A stretch of 64,000 bases of DNA from Cellulomonas sp. NTE-D12 (GTDB lineage: Bacteria; Actinomycetota; Actinomycetes; Actinomycetales; Cellulomonadaceae): contig NZ_AP026442.1 of assembly GCF_027923705.1 (NCBI RefSeq), forward strand, positions 2,170,001 to 2,234,000, written 5' to 3'. This document shows, piece by piece, positions 35,379 to 44,102 of the stretch. Numbering within the stretch: the first letter of the stretch is position 1; the number at the start of each line of letters is the position of its first letter. The translations under genes were made by a program, and so were the position numbers. The notes beneath the pieces were generated by a model that was given only the letters and a program-made list of their open reading frames with translations, searched no databases and was not told the origin of the DNA.

Positions 35379-36197
35379 TCACGCTAGCAAGGCGTCCTCG
35401 CTGGTCGGCGGCGCGACACGCGGTGCCGCGGGCAGCAGCCGGACGATGCCGCAGGAGCGGCCCGTCGTCGTGCCGGCCGCGGTCGCCCGTCGGTGCGAGT
35501 AGAGGTCGGGATCCCGGAAGGTGTCGCGATCGACGCGGTGGACCCGGTGCACCCCTGATGCCGCCAGCAGGGCGACGACGCCGACGGGGAGGTCGAGCGC
35601 GGGGGTGCCCCACGACGTGGTCGCCGAGGTGGCCGGCACCACCTGAGCCACCGCGTCGCGCAGGTCGGCCGGCACCTCGTACGACCGTCCGGCGATCGAC
35701 GGTCCCACCGCCGCGACGACCCGGTCCACGCGGGCGCCCAGGTCGTTCATCACGGCGAGCGCCGCCTGGACCACCCCGGCCACGAGGCCGCCACGGCCGG
35801 CGTGCACCGCCGCCACCACCCCGGCGTCGAGGTCGGCGAGCAGCACGGGGACGCAGTCGGCGACGAGGACCGCCAGCGCGACGTCGGTCCGCGTCGTCAC
35901 CAGGGCGTCGGCCACCGCGACGGAGTCGGTCCCGTCCGCAGGAGGTCCGTCGACGACCACGACGTCGCGCCCGTGCACCTGCGTGGCGAAGGCCACCGGG
36001 ACCCCGGCCCACTCCGCCAGGAGCTCGCGGTTGCGGCGCACCCGGCCCGGGTCGTCACCCACGGCGAGGCCGAGGTTGAGCCCGTCCCACGGCGGCAGGC
36101 TCACGCCGCCCGCTCGCGTGGTGAACCCGGCGCGGACCGACGGACCGAGGCCGGCCTCGAGAACCTCGAGACCGGCCTGCGGTGCGCTGGAGCTCAT
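35379..36197 (-). CDS. pgeF: Peptidoglycan editing factor PgeF (YfiH/DUF152 family)
   Basis: 272 residues, copper/zinc-binding polyphenol oxidase-like fold. FATQVHGRDVVVVD, LVADCVPVLLAD and AAVHAGRGGLVAGVV give the conserved His-Cys-His set. E. coli PgeF removes wrong L-Ser-containing UDP-MurNAc peptides, and the location right after ftsZ fits such a role, though laccase or purine nucleoside phosphorylase activities are also reported for the family. ATG 36197 follows the ftsZ stop by three bases. Confidence 0.88.
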   Translation of the reverse strand: MSSSAPQAGLEVLEAGLGPSVRAGFTTRAGGVSLPPWDGLNLGLAVGDDPGRVRRNRELLAEWAGVPVAFATQVHGRDVVVVDGPPADGTDSVAVADALVTTRTDVALAVLVADCVPVLLADLDAGVVAAVHAGRGGLVAGVVQAALAVMNDLGARVDRVVAAVGPSIAGRSYEVPADLRDAVAQVVPATSATTSWGTPALDLPVGVVALLAASGVHRVHRVDRDTFRDPDLYSHRRATAAGTTTGRSCGIVRLLPAAPRVAPPTSEDALLA

Positions 36198-36200
36198 CGA

Positions 36201-37454
36201 CTACTTGAGGAAGTCCGGCACGTCCAGGTCGTCGGTCTCGCGACGAGGCGGCTCCTCGGTGAAGACCCGAGGCACCTCGAGGGGACCCGTGAGCGGCCGG
36301 GGCTCCGCCTCGGTCGACAGGAAGGCAGGGACCGGCGAGGTGGCCGGCGCCTGGACGGGCTCGAGAGGCTCGGGCACGTAGGTCCGCGGCGCGGGGACGA
36401 CCGGCGTCTGGTGAGCGCCCGGCAGGGCGGTCGGACGCGCCGCCGCGGCCTGCTGGCCGCCGCCGCTCACCTGGCCGAGGGCCCGCGCGTCCCGTCGCAC
36501 CTGCGGCGAACCGCCGTCGAAGCCGGCCGCGATGACCGTGACCCGCACCTCGTCGCCGAGCGCGTCGTCGATGACGGCACCGAAGATGATGTTCGCCTCG
36601 GGGTGCGCCGCCTCCTGCACCAGTCGCGCGGCCTCGTTGATCTCGAACAGACCGAGGTCCGAACCGCCCTGGATCGACAGCAGCACGCCGTGCGCGCCGT
36701 CGATGCTCGCCTCGAGCAGCGGAGACGAGATCGCCATCTCCGCGGCCTGCACCGCACGGTCCTCGCCGCGGGCGAAGCCGATGCCCATCAAGGCGGAGCC
36801 GGCGCCCTGCATCACCGACTTCACGTCCGCGAAGTCGAGGTTGATCAGGCCGGGCGTGGTGATCAGGTCGGTGATGCCCTGCACGCCCGAGAGGAGCACC
36901 TGGTCGGCGGAGTGGAAGGCGTCGAGGACGCTGACCGAGCGGTCCGAGATCGACAGCAGGCGGTCGTTGGGGATGACGATCAGCGTGTCGACCTCGGCGC
37001 GCAGGGCGTCGATCCCGGAGTCCGCCTGGTTGGAGCGGCGCCGACCCTCGAAGGTGAACGGCCGGGTGACGACGCCGATGGTGAGCGCGCCGAGCGAGCG
37101 GGCGATCCGCGCGACGACCGGTGCACCGCCGGTGCCGGTGCCGCCACCCTCACCCGCGGTGACGAAGACCATGTCCGCCCCGCGCAGGACGTCCTCGATC
37201 TCCTCGGTGTGGTCCTCGGCGGCCTTCTTGCCGACCTCCGGGTCGGCGCCGGCGCCGAGCCCACGAGTCAGCTCGCGACCGACGTCGAGCTTGACGTCCG
37301 CGTCGGACATGAGCAGGGCCTGCGCATCGGTGTTGATCGCGATGAACTCGACGCCCTTGAGACCGACCTCGATCATGCGGTTCACGGCGTTGACGCCGCC
37401 GCCGCCGATGCCGACGACCTTGATGACCGCCAGGTAGTTCTGCGGAGCTGCCAC
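36201..37454 (-). CDS. ftsZ: Cell division protein FtsZ
   Basis: Tubulin-like GTPase that forms the Z ring. 417 residues. The G-box GGGTGTGG is at 103-110, the T7 loop is in NLDFADVKSVM, and the early strand IKVVGIGGGGVNAVNRM is conserved. After the core (about 320) comes a Pro/Glu-rich linker and the C-terminal peptide DDLDVPDFLK (408-417), the SepF/FtsW-type docking tail. GTG 37454 with AGAGG upstream is chosen. A 31-bp palindrome lies about 80-110 bp upstream. Confidence 0.97.
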   Translation of the reverse strand: MAAPQNYLAVIKVVGIGGGGVNAVNRMIEVGLKGVEFIAINTDAQALLMSDADVKLDVGRELTRGLGAGADPEVGKKAAEDHTEEIEDVLRGADMVFVTAGEGGGTGTGGAPVVARIARSLGALTIGVVTRPFTFEGRRRSNQADSGIDALRAEVDTLIVIPNDRLLSISDRSVSVLDAFHSADQVLLSGVQGITDLITTPGLINLDFADVKSVMQGAGSALMGIGFARGEDRAVQAAEMAISSPLLEASIDGAHGVLLSIQGGSDLGLFEINEAARLVQEAAHPEANIIFGAVIDDALGDEVRVTVIAAGFDGGSPQVRRDARALGQVSGGGQQAAAARPTALPGAHQTPVVPAPRTYVPEPLEPVQAPATSPVPAFLSTEAEPRPLTGPLEVPRVFTEEPPRRETDDLDVPDFLK

Positions 37455-37533
37455 GGTGGGTGCCTCTCGTTCTCGCGTCGTGCGGGTCGCGGCCGGGCCG
37501 CGGTCGCCGCTCCGACACGCGGAGCGTCGCTTC

Positions 37534-37564
37534 AACCTTCACCCTCAAGTTGAGGGTTAGAGTT
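37534..37564 (-). promoter_or_regulatory. 31-bp palindrome in the ftsZ upstream region
   Basis: The core ACCCTCAA-G-TTGAGGGT (37541-37557) is perfectly symmetric around one base, and outer AAC...GTT flanks extend it to 31 bp with 12 of 15 matching positions. It lies in the 208-bp gap between ftsQ and ftsZ, and looks like an operator for a dimeric regulator or part of the ftsZ promoter. The regulator is unknown. Confidence 0.55.
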
Positions 37565-37662
37565 ATGTCAGGTCTGTCGTCAGTGCGTGACGCTAGGTCC
37601 GCACCTCATCCCGATCAACGACCGCGCCGCGCGTGTCGGCGGGTGATCCCTGACCGGCTCTC

Positions 37663-38715
37663 TCACCGCGTGATCGGCAGGCGCGGCGCCGACACGTCGT
37701 AGACGTGCGCTCCCTTGGCCGTCGGCGACGCCCGGAGCGCGGTGAGCACCGCGATCTTCAGGGCCGTCTCCTGGGAGCTGCCCCAGTCCACCTCGACACC
37801 GTCGCGCAGGTGCATCGTCACGGTGTCCTGGGTCTGGGCCGCCACGCCCGCGACCTCGGCCAGGAGTGCCGGTGGCAGCTGGCGCAGCACGCCGAGCACG
37901 GCCTGCAGCGTACGTGCGTCGTCGGCGGGCACGTCGACGACGGGCAGCCCGGCGGGCGCCGCATCGGCGCGGCCGACCTGGACGCCTTCCTCGTCGAGAA
38001 GGGCGAAGCCCGGCTTCGCCGCACCGGCCGGCGCCTGCTTCTCGGGGACGGCCGCCACGGGCTCCCGCGCGACGAGCTGGACGGTGAGCCCGTGCGGCCA
38101 GTCGCGCGTGACGCGAGCCTCCCGGACCCCCGGCACCTGGAGCAGCCGGTCCCGCAGCGCCACGGTCCCGAGGCGCGGCAGCGGGACGCCGCTGTCCTTC
38201 GCGACGACGGCCCGCACCTGGTCGACGGCCACGACGGTGCCCGCTCCGGCGACGGTCACGTCCGCGGGCCGCAGCGCCAGCACCGGGGACCAGAGCAGCA
38301 GCCAGGCGAGTGCGCCGACCACCAGGACGGCAGCCGCCGTGAGGGCGATCTGCCGACGCGCGAGCGTGCGGCGCGCGCGTGCCCGCTCGGCGAAGCGCTG
38401 CACCGAGCGCGTGGAGACGACCGGCGGGCGAACCGGGCCTCCGAACCGGCGCACCTGGTACGTGGTGGCCGTCTGGTACCGGCTCCCGGCCGGCGCGGTC
38501 GGCAGCGGGGACGGGCCGCTCGCCGCGGGCGATGGCGTGGAGGCGACGGGTTCGGCCGGTGGCACGCCCGTCTCGGCGGGCGGCTCGCGGACCGGTTCGC
38601 GGCTCGTGTCGCCGCCGGACGAGCGCGCACCCTCCGGTCGCGCGGTGCTCCGTGGCGTGGTTCGGCTCGGGGTCGGCGGCCGGGTACGCGGTGCAGGTGG
38701 GCGGGACGGGCTCAT
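37663..38715 (-). CDS. ftsQ: Cell division protein FtsQ
   Basis: 350 residues. A long Pro/Arg/Thr-rich cytoplasmic region (1-117) precedes one membrane helix (about 122-142, IALTAAAVLVVGALAWLLLW). The POTRA domain begins near LRPADVTVAG, and the beta domain includes DRDWPHGLTVQLV-like RDWPHGLTVQLVAREPVA. It links FtsB/FtsL to the divisome. ATG 38715 touches the murC stop (TGATG). Confidence 0.93.
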   Translation of the reverse strand: MSPSRPPAPRTRPPTPSRTTPRSTARPEGARSSGGDTSREPVREPPAETGVPPAEPVASTPSPAASGPSPLPTAPAGSRYQTATTYQVRRFGGPVRPPVVSTRSVQRFAERARARRTLARRQIALTAAAVLVVGALAWLLLWSPVLALRPADVTVAGAGTVVAVDQVRAVVAKDSGVPLPRLGTVALRDRLLQVPGVREARVTRDWPHGLTVQLVAREPVAAVPEKQAPAGAAKPGFALLDEEGVQVGRADAAPAGLPVVDVPADDARTLQAVLGVLRQLPPALLAEVAGVAAQTQDTVTMHLRDGVEVDWGSSQETALKIAVLTALRASPTAKGAHVYDVSAPRLPITR

Positions 38716-41360
38716 CAGGCGGGCCCCGCAGCACCCTGGTCCGCTCGGCCCGCGCCCAGCCGGGCGTCCAGGGCGGCGAGGACCACGGGTGCCAGCTGCG
38801 TCACGTCACCCGCCCCGACGGTGAGCACCAGGTCGCCCGGACGTGCCAGGGCCGCGACGGCGGACGCCGCCTCGGTCCTGCCGGCGACGAACCGGCCGCG
38901 ACCCGGCGTGGTCATGCGGTCGGTGATCAGGGCACCCGTCACGCCGGGCTCGGGGTCCTCGCGCGCGGCGTAGACGTCGGTGACCACCACGGCGTCGGCG
39001 AGCTCGAGCGCGTGCGCGAACTCGTCGGCGAACGTCCGCGTGCGGGAGTACAGGTGCGGCTGGAACAGCACGAGGACCCGGCCGTCGCCGGCCACCTGGC
39101 GCGCGGCGCCCAGCAGCGCGGCGATCTCCGTCGGGTGGTGGGCGTAGTCGTCGACCACCCGCACCCCGCCTGCGGTCCCCCGGTCCTCGAACCGCCGTCC
39201 CGTGCCCCGGAAGGCACCCAGCGCCTCCGCGGCCGCGGCCGCGTCGAGACCCAGGCGGCGCAGCACGGCCCACGCGGCGGCGGCGTTCAGACCGTTGTGC
39301 GCGCCGGGGACGGCGAGCCGCACCACGACCCGCTCGGCGCCTGCGGCGAGCTCGGTCTCCCAGCCCTGCGCCGTGGCCCGGGTGGGACCTACCTGCACGT
39401 CGGAACCGGCCGAGCGACCGTAGGTCACCACCTCGACCCCGCGGGCGGCGAGGCGATCCCCGACGGTGCGCACCAGGCGGGCCGCACCGGGGTCGTCGAG
39501 GCACGCCACCAGCTGGCCGCCCGGACGGATGCGGTCCGCGAACGCCGCGAAGGCGGCCTCGAACGCCTCCCCGGTCCCGTAGTGGTCGAGGTGGTCCGGC
39601 TCGACGTTGGTCACCACGGAGACGAGCGGCCGGTAGGCGAGGAACGATCCGTCGGACTCGTCCGCCTCGGCGACGAACGGTCCGTCGCCGTGCCGGCCGC
39701 CACCGACCGGTCCTTGCGCGGTCAGCACCGTGCCGCCGATGGCGAACGACGGGTCCGCCCCGGCGTGCAGCAGCGCGGTCGCCACCATCGCCGACGTGGT
39801 CGTCTTCCCGTGCGCACCCGCCACGGCGACGGAGTCCCGACCGGCCATCAGGGCGGCCAGCGCCTGGGACCGGTGCAGGACGCGCAGACCGCCCGCACGC
39901 GCGGCCGCCAGCTCCGGGTTGGTCTCCCGTACCGCGGAGGAGATCACGACCGTGTCGACGTCCCGGACCGCCGACGCGTCGTGCCCCACGTGGACCCGGA
40001 CGCCCGCGTCGCGCAGGCCGGGCAGCGCCGGGCCGTCCTGGGCGTCGGAGCCCGAGACGTCCAGGCCACGGGCGGCCAGCAGCGCCGCGACGGCGGACAT
40101 CCCCGCACCGCCGACGCCGATCAGGTGCACCCGGCCGAGGGAGTCGACAGAGGGCACGTCGTCGCCCTGCTCCTCCGTACCGGTGGCGCCGCGCTCCGGA
40201 GACGCCGACGGCGAGGTCGGCCGTGCGACGGGCGGCAGCTGGTCGAGCACCAGCTGAGCCACCCGCTGCGCCGCGTCACGGACACCCACCGACGCGGCCG
40301 CTCGCGCCATCTGCTCCCGCTGCCGCACCGCGCCCGGTCCGACCAGCAGCGGCAGCGCATGGGCGCGCAGCCACGACGCGTCCAGCGCCGTGTCGTCCAC
40401 CAGGAGGCCACCGCCGGCGGCGACGACCGAGGCGGCGTTGAGGCGCTGCTCCCCGTTGCCGACCGGCAGCGGCACATACACCGCCGGGATGCCGAGGGCA
40501 GCGAGCTCGCACACGGTGCCCGCGCCCGCGCGGCCGACCACCAGGTCCGCCACCGCGAGCGCCAGCTCCATCCGGGACAGGTACTCCAGCACGTGGTAGT
40601 GCTCCGCGCCGGGGAGGTCCTCCGTGGCCCGGCGGACCGGGTCGGCCTTGCCGCGGCCGGTGAGGTGCAGCACCTGCACGCCGGAACCGAGCAGGTCGCC
40701 CGCGGCCGCCGAGACGGCACGGTTGATGCTGAGCGCGCCGAGCGACCCCCCGGTGACCAGGAGCGTCGGGAGGTCGGGATCGAGGCCCAGCTCGTCGGCC
40801 GCGCGCCGCCGGACCGCTGCGGGGTCGGTCGCGCGTTCGTCCAGCAGTGCGGCGACCGCAGGGCGCAAGGGCAGGCCCGTCACCTGGGCGTGGGGCAGCA
40901 CGGTTCCCGGGAACGTCACCGCGACGGCACGCGCCCACCGGGCTCCGAGCCGGTTCGCCAGGCCCGGCCGGGCGTTCTGCTCGTGCACCACGACGGGCAG
41001 CCCCCGGTGGCGCGCTGCGAGGTACGCCGGGGTGGAGACGTAACCGCCGAAACCCACGACGACCTGCGCCCCGGCGTCCTCCAGCGCGGACGTGGCGGCT
41101 CCGACCGCGGCGCGCAGCCGCGCGGGCAGGTGCAGCAGCGCCCCGCTCGGGCGCCTCGGCAGCGGGACACGGGGGACGATGGCGAGCGGCAGGCCGTAGG
41201 CGGGCACCAGGTCCGACTCGAGGCCCTCGCGGGTGCCGAGCACGGTGATCCGGATGCCGGGACGCGCGGCGCGCAGCGCGTCGGCGACCGCCAGCAGCGG
41301 GTTGACGTGGCCCGCGGTGCCGCCACCGGCGAGCAGGACCGAGCCCGGGTCGTCAGCCAC
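38715..41360 (-). CDS. murG-murC: MurG-MurC fusion (lipid II GlcNAc transferase + UDP-MurNAc:L-Ala ligase)
   Basis: One frame of 881 residues covers two enzymes. Residues 1 to about 375 are MurG (GGGTAGHVNP 12-21, GFGGYVS, HEQNARPGLANRLGA, GGSLGALSIN). A Pro/Ser/Glu linker of about 25 residues follows, then a complete MurC (GVGGAGMSA 415-423, ATP loop GAHGKTT 515-521, EADESDGSF, NVEPDHLDHYG, DDYAHHPTE). No stop codon separates them. MurC could also start on its own at GTG 40157 (residue 402), with GGAGGAG 12 bases upstream, giving 480 residues. GTG 41360 overlaps ftsW. MurC acts on soluble precursors and MurG at the membrane, so a fusion would tie early and late steps. Confidence 0.9.
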   Translation of the reverse strand: MADDPGSVLLAGGGTAGHVNPLLAVADALRAARPGIRITVLGTREGLESDLVPAYGLPLAIVPRVPLPRRPSGALLHLPARLRAAVGAATSALEDAGAQVVVGFGGYVSTPAYLAARHRGLPVVVHEQNARPGLANRLGARWARAVAVTFPGTVLPHAQVTGLPLRPAVAALLDERATDPAAVRRRAADELGLDPDLPTLLVTGGSLGALSINRAVSAAAGDLLGSGVQVLHLTGRGKADPVRRATEDLPGAEHYHVLEYLSRMELALAVADLVVGRAGAGTVCELAALGIPAVYVPLPVGNGEQRLNAASVVAAGGGLLVDDTALDASWLRAHALPLLVGPGAVRQREQMARAAASVGVRDAAQRVAQLVLDQLPPVARPTSPSASPERGATGTEEQGDDVPSVDSLGRVHLIGVGGAGMSAVAALLAARGLDVSGSDAQDGPALPGLRDAGVRVHVGHDASAVRDVDTVVISSAVRETNPELAAARAGGLRVLHRSQALAALMAGRDSVAVAGAHGKTTTSAMVATALLHAGADPSFAIGGTVLTAQGPVGGGRHGDGPFVAEADESDGSFLAYRPLVSVVTNVEPDHLDHYGTGEAFEAAFAAFADRIRPGGQLVACLDDPGAARLVRTVGDRLAARGVEVVTYGRSAGSDVQVGPTRATAQGWETELAAGAERVVVRLAVPGAHNGLNAAAAWAVLRRLGLDAAAAAEALGAFRGTGRRFEDRGTAGGVRVVDDYAHHPTEIAALLGAARQVAGDGRVLVLFQPHLYSRTRTFADEFAHALELADAVVVTDVYAAREDPEPGVTGALITDRMTTPGRGRFVAGRTEAASAVAALARPGDLVLTVGAGDVTQLAPVVLAALDARLGAGRADQGAAGPA

Positions 41361-42600
41361 GCGCGCGCCCCAGGACGGCCAGCGACCGGCGCACCACCGA
41401 CGGTCGGGCTGCGAGCGCCTCGGCGGCACCCGGTTCCGAGCGGGCGAACGCCAGCACCACGCCGATCGCGGCCATCGTCATGATCAGGGCTGAACCTCCG
41501 GCGGACACGAGCGGCAGCGGGACGCCGATCACGGGCAGCAGTCCGATCACCACGGCGATGTTGATCATCGCCTGGCCGACGATCCAGCACAGGATCGCGC
41601 CCGTGGTGATGCGGGCCATCGGGTCGGGGTGCCGCCGGATCACGCGGACCATCGCGAAGGCGAGCAGCGCGAACAGGGCCAGCACCAGCAGGGTGCCGAT
41701 CAGGCCGAGCTCCTCACCGATGATCGCGAAGATGAAGTCGTTGTGCGCGGCCGGCAGGTACGACCACTTCTCGCGGCTCTCCCCCAGGCCGAGGCCGCCC
41801 CAGCCGCCGCTCGCGAGCCCCCAGCCGCCGTGCAACGTCTGGTAGCACTCGTTCTGCACGTCGCAGCTGCCGGACAGCCAGGACCGGATGCGGCCGACGC
41901 GGTTGTGGCCGAGGGTGACCAGCGGGATGACCGCCGCGACGCCGCCGACGATCAGCGTCACCAGGTACCGGCGCGGCACCGCGGCGATCCACATCGCACC
42001 GAACAGGAGAAGCAGCAGCACCATCGCGGTACCCAGGTCCTGGCCGAGCAGGACCGTCCCGATCGGGATGATGCCCCCGATCGGGATGACGGGGACCAGG
42101 GCGTGCTGCCAGCGGTGCAGCAGCGGCAGCTTGCGGGCGAGCACCGCGCCGAGCCACAGCGCGAGGGCCAGCTTCAGCGCCTCGGACGGCTGACCGGAGA
42201 AGCCCGGGAGGCACACCCAGTTCTGGTTGCCGCCCGCCCCGCAGCCGAGGCCGGGCACGAACACCATCATCTGGAACACGACGCCGGCGGCGAGCGCGGG
42301 CCAGGCCAGCTTGCGCAGCACCCGCACCGGCAGCCGCGACGCGATCAGCATCAGCGGCAGTCCGATCAGCGCGAACTTGGTCTGGTCCAGGAAGACCGCG
42401 TACGCCGAGTTGCCCTTCTGCAGGGACTCGACGCTGGAGCTCGACAGCACCATCACCAGGCCGATCACCAGCAGCAGGGCCGACGACCCCGCCAGCACGT
42501 AGTAGCTGGTCACGGCGCTGTTCCAGTGCCCGAGCGCGGAACGACGCCGCGCCGGGTCCGCCGCGACGGCGTCCGCCTGGGCGGAGACCACGGGGTTCAC
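41353..42600 (-). CDS. ftsW: Lipid II polymerase FtsW (SEDS family)
   Basis: Septal peptidoglycan glycosyltransferase, 415 residues, about ten membrane segments. Family blocks: VMVLSSSSVESL, the KLALALWLGAVLAR segment, LLGQDLGTAMVLL, GLGLGESREKWSYLPAAHNDFIFAIIGEELG and the C-terminal PLPLVSAGGSALI. The catalytic Asp expected in the extracellular loop lies in HNDFIFA or nearby. An insertion with Cys pairs (GCGAGGNQNWVCLPG and GSCDVQNECYQ) could carry disulfides. GTG 42600 overlaps the murD stop (GTGA). Confidence 0.94.
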   Translation of the reverse strand: MNPVVSAQADAVAADPARRRSALGHWNSAVTSYYVLAGSSALLLVIGLVMVLSSSSVESLQKGNSAYAVFLDQTKFALIGLPLMLIASRLPVRVLRKLAWPALAAGVVFQMMVFVPGLGCGAGGNQNWVCLPGFSGQPSEALKLALALWLGAVLARKLPLLHRWQHALVPVIPIGGIIPIGTVLLGQDLGTAMVLLLLLFGAMWIAAVPRRYLVTLIVGGVAAVIPLVTLGHNRVGRIRSWLSGSCDVQNECYQTLHGGWGLASGGWGGLGLGESREKWSYLPAAHNDFIFAIIGEELGLIGTLLVLALFALLAFAMVRVIRRHPDPMARITTGAILCWIVGQAMINIAVVIGLLPVIGVPLPLVSAGGSALIMTMAAIGVVLAFARSEPGAAEALAARPSVVRRSLAVLGRARG

Positions 42601-44102
42601 GACTGCCCGGACAGGCCCCGGACGGCGGCAGCGAAGGCGTCGCCGCGCTCCGCGTAGGACGTGAACTGGTCCATGGACGCGCACGCGGGGGCGAGCAGCA
42701 CGTTCACCGGGGTACCGGCGGGCGCCTGGGCGGCGAGCCGCTCGGCGGTCTGCACGGCACGGGTCATCACCGGTTCAGTGTCACCGGCGACCACCTCGAC
42801 CACCGGGACCTGCGGCGCGTGTCGGGCCAGGGCGTCCCGCAGCGGTGCGCGGTCCACACCGATCAGCACGACGGCGCGGAGCCGGTCGCGGCGCTGCTGC
42901 ACGAGCTCGTCGAACGTGGCGCCCTTCGCGAGCCCGCCGGCGATCCACACCACGCTCGCCTCGCCGAACGCCGCGAGGGAGGCGGCGGCGGCATGCGCGT
43001 TCGTCGCCTTCGAGTCGTCGATCCAGGCGACCGAGCCGCGCTGCGCGACGGTCACGATGCGGTGCGCCCCCGGTGCGAAGGCGCGCAGGCCGTCACGGAC
43101 GTCGGCCGGCGCGACGCCGTGGGCCAGGGCCAGCGCGGCAGCCGCCAGGGCGTTGGACACCACGTGCGGCGGCACCTGCCCGTCCGGACCGGCCAGCTGC
43201 GCGAGGTCGTCCAGGGTCGCCAGCTCCTGGGCGTGCGTGTGCCGCAGCCGCGCGAACCCCCGGTCGACCAGCACGTCCTCGACCACACCGACCTGACCGA
43301 CCGACGGCACGCCGAGGGTGAACCCGACGGCGACGGCGCCGTCGACCACGTCCGCCTCCTCGACCAGCCGTCGCGTCACCGGATCGGCCGCCGAGTACAC
43401 GCAGGCCCGCTCCACCCGGTCGAGCACGCGCCCCTTGTCGGCCGCGTACGCCTCCATCGAGCCGTGCCAGTCGAGGTGGTCCGCCGCGACGTTGAGCACG
43501 GCCGCCGCCTGCGCCGCCATGCTGCTGGTGAAGTGCAGCTGGAAGCTGGACAGCTCGACGGCCAGCACGTCGTTGGCGGGGTCGGTCGCGGCGAGCACCA
43601 GCGGGTTGCCCACGTTGCCGGCGGCGACCGCGTGCTCACCGGCGGCCCGCAGGATCGACTCCAGCATCCCGACCGTCGTCGTCTTGCCGTTGGTGCCCGT
43701 GACGGCCAGCCAGGGCGCCGGCCCCGCGCCGTCCGCACGGTCGACGCGCACCCGCCAGGCCAGCTCGACCTCGCTCCAGACCGGTACGCCGCGCTCGACG
43801 GCAGCCGCGAGCAGGGGGTGCCGCGGCTGCAGGCCCGGAGAGGTCACGACGAGGTCGACCTCCGCGAGACCGTCGCGCGACAGGAAGTCGTCCGCGTCGT
43901 GCTCGTCCGCGTTACCGGGCCGGTCGTCGAACGTCCGCACCTGCGCCCCGAGCCGCTCGAGCACCTGCACGGAGGCACGCCCCGACAGACCGAGACCCGC
44001 CACCAGCACCCGCGCACCGGCCAACGTGACGTCCGGCGTGCCCGGTGACGCTGCCCTCGGACCGTCCACGCCGTCCGCCGAGCCGTCCACCGACGTCCGC
44101 AC
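42597..44102 (-). CDS. murD: UDP-MurNAc-L-Ala:D-Glu ligase
   Basis: Adds D-glutamate to the stem peptide. 501 residues: N-terminal UDP-binding fold (LVAGLGLSGRASVQVL), central ATPase domain with GTNGKTTTVGML (about 135-146), ELSSFQL and NVAADHLDWHG, and C-terminal domain with DDSKATNAHAA. GTG 44102 directly follows the mraY TAG. The first 25 residues are a nonconserved extension. Confidence 0.95.
   Translation of the reverse strand: MRTSVDGSADGVDGPRAASPGTPDVTLAGARVLVAGLGLSGRASVQVLERLGAQVRTFDDRPGNADEHDADDFLSRDGLAEVDLVVTSPGLQPRHPLLAAAVERGVPVWSEVELAWRVRVDRADGAGPAPWLAVTGTNGKTTTVGMLESILRAAGEHAVAAGNVGNPLVLAATDPANDVLAVELSSFQLHFTSSMAAQAAAVLNVAADHLDWHGSMEAYAADKGRVLDRVERACVYSAADPVTRRLVEEADVVDGAVAVGFTLGVPSVGQVGVVEDVLVDRGFARLRHTHAQELATLDDLAQLAGPDGQVPPHVVSNALAAAALALAHGVAPADVRDGLRAFAPGAHRIVTVAQRGSVAWIDDSKATNAHAAAASLAAFGEASVVWIAGGLAKGATFDELVQQRRDRLRAVVLIGVDRAPLRDALARHAPQVPVVEVVAGDTEPVMTRAVQTAERLAAQAPAGTPVNVLLAPACASMDQFTSYAERGDAFAAAVRGLSGQS

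Noticed and set aside
38379..41483. 1,034-residue plus-strand open frame
   Set aside because: Antisense shadow of ftsQ and the MurG-MurC frame, with low-complexity composition.
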